From: Ifrita kowaldi | Lineage: Eukaryota > Chordata > Aves > Passeriformes > Cinclosomatidae | Length of the DNA stretch: 64,000 bases | Assembly (NCBI GenBank): GCA_013398055.1 | Contig: VZRS01014866.1 | Location: 64,873 to 128,872 of the forward strand | Direction of reading: 5' to 3' | Shown here: in pieces, positions 48,071 to 59,203 of the stretch | Position numbering within the stretch: position 1 is the stretch's first letter | Layout: every line of letters starts with the position of its first letter | The notes under the pieces: generated by a model | Databases searched by the model: none | What the model was told of the DNA's origin: nothing | The model's input: the letters and a program-made list of their open reading frames with translations, nothing else | Translations under genes and position numbers: made by a program

Positions 48071-48904
48071 CGAGATACTGTGTTGTTGTATTAATCACCT
48101 TAACAAACTTCCAGGCCTGATTAGTGGGGGTGTGTGATGCAGAGAGCAGGAAGAAATATTTCAATAGGCTTTTGATGAGTTGATGTATAAAGAGGCAAAT
48201 GAATTATGTAATTTCTACTAATTTTTCACTGGAATCCATAGTTACTTGGGGTATAAGGACAAGAACAAAGAACTTTGATACCACAACTCTCCATGCCAAT
48301 TAATGTTTGTCGTTTATATCAGGCAGCCATTTGATGAAATAAATAATAGCTGATGCAGAAACTGAAGTGCTAATTTCTCTTCTCTCAAATGCTCTACACA
48401 TCTGATTAGATGCTCTCATATATTCTTTCTGTCTATGCTTTCTTCTCTCTGCCTTCAGAAAGGGCTCTGGAGAAATAGTGTGTAGAGCTGAAGGTGGGTC
48501 ACTGAGCCCAAGTCTCTCACCTGCTGACTGATTGTTGCTTCAACGAAATTCCTGTGAGGAAATGAGGAAATTGCTCCTCTTTTCACTTTTTGTGGGGCCC
48601 TTTATGTATTGGGGCACACAGAGATTTTCTTCTTGAGTGATTCAAGTGCTGCAGACAAAACAGAGAGCTGTTGGTTTGTAGTTCCTGAGAGGATGCAGAT
48701 AGGAGCCAAGGAGCTGCAAGTTAAATTTGCCAGAGCTGGGGTACTTCTGAGAAGACCCAGATGCAGATTTTCACACAGTAGGTGTATGTGCAGTGTAGCT
48801 GCCCTCAGCGTTAGTCGGTCCTTACTCTAGGAACTTGCACTAGGATCATGTGCTGAAGTCTTTAGTTATCTCTGGCACAGCCACATCTCTGAAAAAAAGT
48901 GTTG

Positions 48905-49640
48905 GCACAAATCTCATCCCACTTTAGCTGGTTATTAGATAACTACCTTGGGGCTGAGACCAATTGTATGAGGTTCAACAAGGTAAACTGCAAGGTCGTG
49001 CACCTGGATCACAACAATGTCATGCAATGCTGCAGGCTCGGGACAGAGTGGCTGGAAGGTTGCCCAGTGGAAAAGGACCTGGGAAGCACTGGTCAATCGC
49101 AGCTGCACATTAGCCAGCTTATGCCCAGGTGGCCAAGAAAGCCACTGCATCCTGACTTACATCAGGAATTGTGTGGCCAGCAGGACCAGGGCAGTGATTG
49201 TCCTCCTGTACTCGGCACTGGTGTGGCCACATCTTGAATCCTGTGTTCAGTTTTGGGCCCCTTGCTACAAGAAGGACATTGAGGGACTGGAGTGTGTCCA
49301 GAGAAGGGCAACAGAGCTGGTGGAGGGTCTGGAGCACAAGTCCTGTGAAGAGCGGCTGAGGGAGCCGGGATTGTTTAGCCTGAATAAAAGAAGGCTTGGG
49401 GGAACCTTATAAACCTCTTCAACTGCCTGAAAGGAGGTTGTAGAGAGCTGGGAGTTGGTCTCTTCTCCCAGGTAACAAGCGACAGGACAAGAGGAAATGT
49501 TCTCAATTTGTGCCAGGGGAGGCCTAGATGTGGCACATGAAGACATGGTTTAGCTTTAGGTTGGATAGCAGTGCTGGGTTAACTGCTGGACTCAATGGTC
49601 TCAGAGGGCTTTTCCAACCTTAACGATTCTATGATTCTAT
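48905..49640 (+). mobile_element. CR1 LINE fragment with ORF2 C-terminal remnant (plus strand)
   Basis: The longest CR1 piece here. It covers the end of ORF2, with conceptual blocks MRFNKVNCKVVHLDHNN in one frame and LYSALVWPHLESCVQFWAP in another, so the reading frame is broken. The 3' UTR ends with the diagnostic tandem gattctatgattctat at 49625-49640. Against the consensus as I remember it, about 140 bp is missing near 49530, between ccaggggaggcctagatg and tggcacatgaagacatgg. Not capable of movement. Confidence 0.93.
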
Positions 49641-52600
49641 CTAGGCTCCTCTACACAAAGATGGAAGGCACCTCTACAGAGGCATTTGTCTAACTCACCT
49701 AAAATGAGCCAAACTGCCTCTGGAGCTTCTCTCTCAGCACTGCTGGCAGAGGGAGTGCAGGCTGAGCAGGTCACCTGCAGTGCGATTTGGGTGCAGATTA
49801 CAACTGGGTGCCTACAAGTAGGATGCTCTGTGGTGGTGCCTGGTGCCTAAACTCCAGTATATAGCTACTTGAAATCCCTCAGAGAATCAAATGCATTTGC
49901 TCAGAGCTGGCAGATATGCTAGAGGACCCACAGGAGACACCAACCCTTCTGAAGCAGCAGCTGGTCAGGAGGGGTACACTAGGATATGCTGAAAGCATAA
50001 CAAGATGTCCATCCTTGACACAGGAATCAATCTCCTACTCAGAGCAGACAGTGTAGCTTACTGTCAGGGATCTGTGCAAAACCCTCTGAATCCTGGGGGT
50101 TTGGCAGCCTGGGCTCAGGAGCAGCTTACATGTGGTTATCCCTGTGGGATCACAGGGCTCTTGGCTAATGCTGGTTTCCATTGCCATGTCTGCTCAGCTC
50201 TTCTCTCCTGGATGCTCCAGAAAAGTGCCCAGTGTCAGCAAGGCTTCCACCTTGCCTATCCTGCTGCTACCTTTGGATCCCAGCTCCCCTTCCAAAGCAG
50301 ACCCACTCTCGCTGTTCCCTGACACTCAAGGTGTCAAGTGATTTAGCCCACCGAAAAGTCAACAAATTCTGTCTGGGCAGCTCTTTACCTCCCCTGACTG
50401 TATTGATTAAAGCTCTGCTGGCAGTCATGGGAGGCTCAGACACTTGTCTCCCATGGCAACATCTGTCACAGCTAAATTTAAGTGTCTGAAACCAAAAAGG
50501 AATTTCACGTTTACCATATACACAGTCAGTGCTCAGTGTAGTTTCCTTGGCATAGGTGTTCAGAGATGACCCATTCCATGGAAAGGCTGGAGGTATCCTG
50601 CAGGAGCAGTGGGGAGTCTGTGTCTTGCTGGAGCAGAGCAGGAGGCTGAGTGGCAGAGCCTAAGGGACCTCACGTGGGACCAGGCGCTCATATTCAAGCA
50701 GATGGCTTCTGCCCTTAAAATCAGTTGAGGTGAATCTCTCATGGAAAGCCTGAGGTTCTTGAACTCACATGTTCTTCTATGCAAACTGAACACAAAATAC
50801 CTTTGCACCATCTGCTGGGGGTCAAAGTCAGAATGACTGTGCGAGACCAAGCAGTGGGGAACCAGCTGGGGACCCACTGCCCCAGCCAGCAGCCTGGCAG
50901 CTGGGGGACATTGGGGCAGGCCTGGGCTTCAGGGTTGAGGCTGGGACAGCGTGTTAGTCCATAGTGGGGGTCAGGATCTGGCCCAGTGGGGGAAACTGTA
51001 AACAGACACGGCCCAGGATGGCCAGGTTGTGTTCTGGCCATGTTCTCCTATGGGCATGGGAGATCCCATGTCGGCTGTGCCAGCACTGAGGTGCCCTGAG
51101 CCTGATGGCAGCACCCAGAGCAGGGCATGCCTCGGGTGGCCCTGCTGCTGTCACTGTGGCTCCTTGTAGCTCTACAGCTCCTTTCCCAACCGTCCATGTG
51201 TGCCCACTGTCCCCTTTAAAGCATCCAAGCAGCAAATTTCTGCCCCTAAAATGCATCTACTGTTCCTTTTGAACACAGTGAAGATCACAGCAAAATCAGA
51301 GAATCTGCTTTCTCAAATGATAAACTTGCTTCAGATACATTTTGTTGTTACTGACATACATGACAGTATATAAATTATATAAGGGCATATACCTTTTTGA
51401 TGCCCTGTGTGTGTAAAGCAGTGCATAAAATTTGAATTCTGCTGCATGATGATTTTTGCGAAAGGAGTGCAAAACCCACCATCAGTCTGCATAATTTCCA
51501 GTTGTACATTTCTGCATAATTAGTGAGATTTTGCAACAGTTCTCTGGTGAAAATGTTCCTAAAATAACTGTATGGATCCTGCATCTTATCCACAGATGTA
51601 TCAGGGGATGTGTGGGAGGTGTCAACAAAGACACTAGGTGGATTTGAATGTCTAATTAGTGTAGTGGGAACTTAATAATTATTTGCAAGAATGTAACTAT
51701 TCGGAAATATGTTTAAGATAGGTCTTCCATGTTTAGGGGTTTTTTGTGTCTTATAGACAAGATAATGGCACTGAGGAAATTGGCTGGACACCCACCAAAG
51801 GCACTTGCTTGACCACGAGTGGATCATCTTACTCATTCTTCTGTATAGAACAATATGTTACTTTTACTTTTGTATTAAAACATTTACTCTACCTCAGGAT
51901 CCTGCTCTCCTTCCTTGGAAAGGAAAATAAAGCCAGTCTTCAACATAATTCAAGAAATAAGACAAATTAATCAAAATATTTAGACAGGAGATAATTTCAG
52001 TATTTTATGTAGGTGTATAAGTCTTAAGTTGTATTTGTAATGTAGGGTCATTCTCTTTTCCTTTCAGATGTAGATGCTGAAAGACCTGACACAGTTTTGG
52101 TAACAACCAAGTTTGTAAGAAGAGTGAGGTAATTTTTGTGGGTTTAAGTCAGCAGGAAAAGTGATAAAAACTTTCATAGCTAACTTTTCCTAATGAATGA
52201 TTCAACAGTGTTATGATTTTTCATATTTTTTAAGCAGTATTTACAAACATTTTTATATTGAAGATGGTGCAATATCTTTTGAACGTCTTTGATTCCAGAT
52301 GCATCAATACTGGTCTTCAAAAGTGGTCTGAATTAGTTAATGTTTTCTTCTGGGGAGTTGTGGAAGACGCTATTTTTTATATTTTTTTTAATTGCTAGTT
52401 TAAATAGGACTTTTTCAAGTTGATACTCTCTGCAGTTTGGGTGCAAATCTTCATTTAAACTTGGTTGAGTTCACATTTTCAAGAAGGTCTTGAGCAAGGT
52501 TTTATGAAAAGATTTGCAAGATGGCAGTAAGTGAAATGATGAAGTGCTAGAATCAAGGAAAAAAAGAAGATGCCTTGACATTTGGGATGATGGCCACATG

Positions 52601-54230
52601 GGTGAGCTAAAAGTAGAAGAAATCAGAAGATAGGATACTTAGCTGGCCTCTGGCCAGTGTTTCCCTGCAGCCCCAGGAAACCCATGAAAAAGGAGTGACC
52701 CCAGCTGATGTTCTGACCTCAGTTCTACCTCCCACGTTGGGAGGATGTGACAGACAGTGAGAACTCACATTTAAGAAAAAAAAGTTAGAAGATCTATTAG
52801 TGCCAGAAAGTCTGGAGAGACCTGAAATTGGTACCTGCAACTTCATGTGAATGAGAATTTATCACTTCCCAAGTGTGGTGTTTCCTCTTTGTTGGTATTA
52901 GCTGCATTTTAAAAAAGGTAATTTTCATGGTGTGCTTGGCACTGATATGTAGCAGTCATGTTCAGTCATGCTGCCTAGGTTTAATTCAAATTGAATTTTC
53001 TCTGACAAGTCTTAAGGATAGTTTTATGTGTTTGCTCTTCCTATTGCCTAGGTTGAGCTCATTTTTTTCCACATCTCTTGGGTGAAGGGAATCAGATCCA
53101 TGCCACATCTCTTCATTGAAACAGCAATCTATATCCTGCTGTCTATTATACCTCACATGTAATTAATTGTCTAGGGTAGGAGGGAGGGTGTGGAAGGACA
53201 GTGTTACTTGCGGGTGAGTCTCCAAAATGAATTTTTCTAGCCTTTTTATTTCTTGATTTCCAGTTTTCTTCTGCAATTCGAGCACAACCTTTGATGGACT
53301 GCTGACACTGCTGACTGTGTGACCATTCATTGCTCTGACAAGTCCTTTGCCTCCTGATTACTCCTCTGTATTCTTTGCTTGTGGAAAAAACCCTTCTCTT
53401 CCTGTGCTAAAAGACCTTTCTAGTTGTTTTACTGTGTTTGGCTGGAATTTGAACAATAATCAAAAAGGTATTTATTCCTAACCCAAGCTTTAATTATTCA
53501 GTTAAAAACTGCCTGCCCCACCCCCCCCAAAAAACCCAACAAACTCAACCAGAAACCACCACCAACCAAACACGCAAACCCCCACCAATTCTAAACCCCC
53601 TAAACTCAAAGCAGGAAATGTATTTAAACAGTCACATAAACTAGGGGAAGGTTAGAATAAAGTGAAATATACGGTGGCTTTGAACAGATGTGCTGTGTGG
53701 AAGGTCTTGTGGGCTCCACGCAGTGGCAGTTTCTCTGCCATGCAATCCAGCATGCTCTGTCACATGAACAGAATTGACAAGAGCATGTATGTGCGAGAGG
53801 TCATGAGACTGGATGTAGCAGGAAGGGGCTGCAGTACTTCAGTAAAGGGAGGCAGCAGGTCACAGACTGCTGGAAAAATTTCTCTGGCTTCCAGTCTGAC
53901 CCTGCCAATGTTTCTGTGTCTTTTGCAGAAGATGGATTAGTCTTCAGGCTGGCTGGCTCTAACCCAAACATTCTAGGCCAAGTGCCCCTGCTATACATCA
54001 TCTGCAGAGATGTTCAGAAGGTCAATGAGGCAGGCAGTTTGATACCTGTAGTAGCCTCTGGTCCCTGATTGTGGGCTCTCCAGCTGAGACTCCCAGGGAT
54101 ACTTGTTCTGATGTCACGTCAGGGTAGGGAAAGCACAGATCCCCAGTGCTCAGGTTCGCCTTTGCAGATGGTTAGGGTTAGCAGAACTGTGCTGATTTAC
54201 AGTACTTGATAATCTGGTGCCCCATAAACT
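49641..54230. other. Intergenic sequence with a GC-richer block
   Basis: About 4.6 kb with no recognised gene. Positions about 50560-51260 are GC-richer than the surroundings and keep frames open on the minus strand (105 and 100 codons), but I see no domain. A C/A-rich low-complexity stretch lies at 53515-53608. Confidence 0.45.
53515..53608 (+). repeat. C/A-rich low-complexity tract
   Basis: Starts with about a dozen C interrupted by one A, then units such as aaaacccaac, ccaccaccaacc and aacccccacc. Almost free of G and T over 90 bases. Confidence 0.8.
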
Positions 54231-54234
54231 GGAA

Positions 54235-54485
54235 AAAGGCTTGCATGGTGACAGGACAAGACACTACAGACAGGAGTTATTTCAGGGCAAATTCTCTCTG
54301 TAGACGTGAAAACAAAATTCATTATGAGAACAGTTAAACATTGGAAGTGGGTACACAGAGAAGTGATGGTACCTCCCTCCTTACAAGTGAGCCTCTCAAG
54401 CCTTGACTTGATGGAGACTTTGGCAACCTAATCTGAAGCCTTGCTTTTGAAGGGCAGTAGGATCAGGGGATCTCCAGAGGCCCCT
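54235..54485 (+). mobile_element. Probable very diverged CR1 fragment (plus strand)
   Basis: Order of weak matches to the CR1 3' region: gtgacaggacaagacac, agttaaacattggaa, gtgatggtacctcc and gggatctccagaggcccctt. Spacing agrees with CR1 but identity is low. Confidence 0.55.
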
Positions 54486-55864
54486 TAATGCCTTGGTTTG
54501 TGTATGTTTTGCAGTTGTACCATAATCTCTTTGAAAGAGGGACAAAACTTTTTAAAGTAGAAGGAACAGACCAGGAATAAATCAGACTGGTGAAATGAAA
54601 AGGGCAATATTGCTGTGGTGCTACAAGCATGGGGTGAACTGTAGGTGAAAGACAGATAAAACTGCACAGAGCAGGGTTCAGAACTAAATATGACATTTCC
54701 CTGCTTGTAATAAAAATTATTACCTGAAGTTAAAGCAAAAACTTCTTGATAGGACTGAGCCTCCTGCATCATCTACTCAGTCTTTATAATCTTCTGCTCT
54801 TTAGATGCTGATTCTGTCATGGCTTATACTTGCAGTTGCAGCAAGACCAGATGAGAAATAGAGGAATGAAAGGGATGCACAGAGAAAAACTGCCTTCTTG
54901 CCATAAAGAGTATGTATCATGGAAGCCACTTTTGATTATATTGTCCCATTGCTCATGTTGAGTCCTGTATCTAAAAATAGAAATCCCATTAATAAAGATA
55001 AATAAGTGGCACATTTAACACAATCAAATTAAATGTATAAGACTTAAGCGAAGATCCTGGTAGCAATGTTAATTCATTAAACTGCAGGTGGTCTCACCAT
55101 GAGGACGTTATATGAAAGTGTCACTCATTAAATAATCTTTTCCAGTCACTTTTGAATTAAATAATTTATAGGGATCCTGCGCATTTCCTCTGCTGATTAA
55201 CCAACTTGCTATTACATACTACTGCAGGAGGTAAAAGTCCTCAGTATTATCAAACCTGAAGTGATTTCTTATTTACCTGAATTGCATCCAGTTCTTCATA
55301 TTTCGTATTACCTTGCTAGTAAACTACAGCTGATACAGGCTTGGATTTAGAACACAAAGACATTTTCATTTTAAAATTCAAAAGATTTCAGAATTAATGT
55401 TTTCTTAATCTAACTGACAAATTTCCAGAGTAGGATCTCAGGTAGGTATAAATCTAAGAAACTGCTATTTAAGCCAGTAGATCAGTGACAGCTTATTCCT
55501 GCTGAGTGACTGTCCATGGTTAGCTTACAGCTGCAGGCATAAGCACTGCATGAGAAAAGAGTGGGAAGTGAGTTGTTAGTGGAGGCCAAAGGCAATTTGT
55601 TATTTAAAAGTTCAAATGCATTTGTAACAGTCCTGAAATTATACCCTGCTTGTGCTGATGGACCTACAGCAGTTTGGAGCTCTAGAGTGAAGTCAATGAC
55701 AAAACCGTGGGTTTCACCCATGACCTAATCACTGAATTACAGTTTGAATGGTGCCAGCCATTGTTCTGCTGCTCTCCTCCCAGCTGTTTGTTCCATTTCC
55801 ACTTCCATGTGCAGTTGGCTCCAGTTTCTCTTTCTGTAGCTTCTTCATGGCAATTTGAGACTCA
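54486..55864. other. Intergenic sequence, nothing recognised
   Basis: About 1.4 kb of AT-leaning sequence without long open frames or known repeats that I could identify. Confidence 0.5.
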
Positions 55865-55874
55865 CTGACTGTAG

Positions 55875-56470
55875 GTCTAAACAACTTCACAGCATCTACT
55901 AAACTGTTTTAATTCCACCACTTCCCCAGGCAGTCTGTTCCAATACTTTACAGCCCTTGGTGTGAAAAAAAAAATCCCAACATCTGGTCTAAACCTTCCC
56001 TGTTTCAACTTGACAATAATTCCTCTTGTCCTATCATGTGTTACCTGGGGGACCCTCACCTGGCTACAGCCTCCTCTCAGGTAGCTGTAGAGAGCGACAG
56101 GGTCCCTTCTGAGCTTCTTTTGCTTCAGCCTAAACATCTCCAGCTCCCTCAGCTGCTCCTCATGAGACTTGTGCTCCAGACTCTTCACGACCTCTGTAGC
56201 CCTTCTCTGGATCCACTTCAGAATTTCAAATGCATTCCCTGTAGTGAGAGGCCCAAAACTGAACTGGATTCAAGGTGTGGCCTCACCACTGCCAAGTACA
56301 GCAGGGTCAAGATGTCCGGATAGCTTACCTGCTTTCTCCAGCTCTCACAAACCCATCTCATGAGAGTTTTAGCTTTCCTGCCTGCCAGGGCCCCAAGCAC
56401 ATTCCCTGATTCAGTGCTGAGGGAAGTCCCTAGCCCTGTGGTCATGGAGATGATGTGGCCAGAAGTGAGC
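55875..56470 (-). mobile_element. CR1 LINE fragment (minus strand), including the end of ORF2
   Basis: On the plus strand: ccacttccccaggcagtctg ttccaatac, ttcctcttgtcctatcatgt, ggctacagcctcctctcagg, cctaaacatctccagctccc and gaactggattcaaggtgtgg, all reverse complements of CR1. Conceptual translation on the minus strand gives LYLAVVRPHLESS and SLEHKSHEEQLRELEMFRLK, ORF2 C-terminal remnants in shifted frames. It lacks the 3' terminal repeat and is about 600 bp. Confidence 0.92.
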
Positions 56471-58685
56471 CAAACCAGTCTGGGCATGTCTGACCCTGTT
56501 TACACTCCCTGGATCTGATCTTGATCCCTGCCTGCGGGCTGGCATCCTGTCCTAACCTTGGCCCATCCCCAGGGAGGTGCCCAATGCCTGGAGCTGGGGC
56601 TACCCCAGTGCCCCCTGACTGCCCTGATCTTGGCTGGGATTGGACGGGATGGGCTGCCAGGGTCTGTCCTGCTGTGCCTGGGGGACTCCCACTGCTTCCC
56701 AAGGGGCCCCCAGATCCTGTAGTGCCCTGGCAGTCCCCAGTTGTCATCTTCTATGAACTACCTTGGAGATACACAGGAGTGGGGACCATGTACATCAGCC
56801 TCCAGGCCCACCTGTATTGTTAGGAGCAGACAGAATACAATGCATAATACCCAGTTATTATGCAGCCTGAGCACCCTGGGCCTTCCTCTTCCCCCACCAG
56901 CCCTGCTCAGCTTGGCAGAGACCCTGAACTACCACTGTCAAACTCATGAGTCCACTTGTGACCGAAAGGAGATGGGGAAAGATCATCCCTGTCAGCTCTT
57001 TATCAACAGCAATGACACATTGTAGGAAACTGCTGTCTGTCTCCAGCGAGGTAGCAAGAAACTCATGAATTATTTATTAGTTCAATTAGTTGACATGGGC
57101 AAAGAGTGGTGAGGGCTGTAAAATAATTACTTATTGATTTGCCTTTTCTTCCTTGAACTGCCTCATGATTTTGGTGCGAGACAGCAAAAGCACAAGGGCT
57201 TGGGAGCCTGGTTGCTGTCCCTTCTGGTTACAGTGCAGCTGGCATTACAAATAATGAGTCTTCAGCTTTGGACATGTCCAAATATTGGTGCTGGCACAAC
57301 AGACAGAATAACTTTATTTGCTACAGCACAGATGCTGTTACCCCATTATTTTCTACAGGCATGTTAAGCAACAATCAATAACTCTCTGTCTACTTATGGC
57401 ATTTGGAAATCTCTGGGGACTACTTATGACACTCATTTGTTTTTCACACTTGCCATTAAATCGTATTCAAAATGCCCCAGACCTTCAAAAGGTGGCTACA
57501 TCTTGGCAGCATATTAAAAGGTATTTTTGGTGTGTAGTTAAGAGGGGACTAATTCTTGTGCATATTAATACTAATAAAAAAACATCTACCCAGCTTTGCA
57601 ATATGACAGACTGTGACACTCTTACAAAGAACAAGGAAGCATATTTTTAGATCATTCAGAATTCTGCACAACTTCAGTGAACTTCTACAGCTACTTCATT
57701 TTCATTGCTATAGGTAGTTGTTTTGTTGCTGTAGGTAGTTAGCAGTGTTGGTTATGGTTTGTATCAATCCCTGTGTCATGAGGTCATCATATAGGAGACA
57801 GTCTGAGAGTAATGCCTGCTACTTGCTGGTGATGGTATAGATATCATGAACACTCTTTTGCTGATTTGTCACCATAGGCCACTGCACTTGGCTGGGGGAG
57901 CTCTTCACGGAATCCTTTAATTAACTCTTCCGAAATTTAAAGTAAGTTGCAAAACAGATACAGACCAAATGACGAGTTATTTCAAGTAAATCCAAAGCTT
58001 TAAGAACATTATTGGAAGCAAAAAAATCAAATCATCTTGTAATCCTGTTGGAAACTCATGTCCTAGGGTAATGGTGTGACTAAGAATTTGTATAATGGCG
58101 TGACTAAGAATTTGTATAATGGCTCAGGACTTCTTACATTTTGAAGCACAACAGTTTTTTAATTTTTTGACTGTTGTCAAACTGCAAGTTAGAAAATGAT
58201 ATTAGTCATCACAGTCTATGGTCAGGAAAATGTCAGGTCCACTGAAAATCATTTCTAAGCACAGAAGAATATGGAGACGTTTCTATCATAGGACTAGCCT
58301 TAGGTGAGCAAAAGTGGATGTGACAAGCACTGACATTTAAACCTTGAATCAAAGTTATATGTTTGAAGAGAGGAGCAAGATTTTCTTTAGCTGATGACTA
58401 CCATCTCTTCTACAACCTACTTGCTGGTTACTCAACTCCTAGATTCCTGTAGCACAGGGATGTTTGCTCTTCTCTACTGGTCAGAGAAGTGTCCTGATCA
58501 GATTCTGCAACTTGTTTGATTAAAAGCCAGCAAGGTGGATTCTCCCCACAGGCTTTACAGCACCAACAGTGCCATTTTTCTTGATGCTATTGTTGGTGTG
58601 GTGCAATGATGAATGACCACCTTGTATCCAGCTCTTGCACTAACTAACCACTGACAGCAACAGGAAAATCAAGCTTCTGTGTTTG
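56471..58685. other. Intergenic sequence, GC-richer at its left end
   Basis: Positions about 56490-56830 are GC-rich next to the CR1 copy and could be an unrecognised repeat or flank; the rest is AT-leaning. No gene recognised. A 24-bp tandem repeat lies at 58070-58125. Confidence 0.45.
58070..58125 (+). repeat. 24-bp tandem repeat, 2.3 copies
   Basis: The unit aatggtgtgactaagaattt plus gtat at 58070-58093 is repeated at 58094-58117 with one substitution, then starts a third time. Confidence 0.88.
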
Positions 58686-58689
58686 GTTG

Positions 58690-59203
58690 ATCCTGGTTAG
58701 CAATTAAGTCCCCACCCAGCCGTTCACTCTCTCCCTCCCTTCAGTGGGATGGAGGAGAGGAGAAAAAGTGAAAAAACTGCTAGGTTGAGAGAAATACAGT
58801 TTAGTCAGTGAAGGGATGAGAGAGAGAGAGAGAGAAGAAATAAAATTATGTGAAGGATAATCATCCCAAAGGTGCCAAGTCAGTCTCTGAGCAATGGCTA
58901 GTTTGGAAAGTAGCCATTTGAAAACTGGTCTTTCCAGGTTTTATTGCTGAGCATGAACTTACATGATGTGGAAAATCCCTTTGGGTAATTCAAGTCAGCT
59001 GTCCCAGCTGTTACACCACCAAGCCTCTTGCCCGCCCCCAGCCTGCTCCCCAGCAGGCAAAACCAGGAACAGAGAAAGCACTGCTCAGCAATAGCTAAAA
59101 CGTTGGTGTGTTACCAACACTGTTTTAGTCACAAATTCAAACCACGGCACCATGTGAAATGCTATGAAGAAAGCTAACTCTGTCCCAGACCAACCCAGCA
59201 GAA
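58690..59203 (-). mobile_element. Avian ERVL-type solo LTR (minus strand), diverged
   Basis: Read on the minus strand from about 59203 it begins TGCTGGGTTGGTCTGGGACA, GAGTTAGCTTTCTTCATAGC, then TTTTAGCTATTGCTGAGCAG, and further on CTGACTTGAATTACCCAAAG and a segment with GAAGGGAGGGAGAGAGTG. The order matches a widespread bird endogenous-retrovirus LTR that I recall (ERVL class). No internal viral genes are present on either side, so it is a solo LTR. Exact ends and the target-site duplication are not resolved. Confidence 0.68.
58818..58835 (+). repeat. (GA)9 microsatellite inside the LTR
   Basis: Nine GA units in the part of the LTR where the consensus has a purine-rich stretch. Confidence 0.8.

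Noticed and set aside
49017..49412. 131-codon frame considered as a cellular gene
   Set aside because: It is the remnant of CR1 ORF2, with blocks such as LYSALVWPHLES, and lies within a CR1 copy that ends in the CR1 3' repeat.
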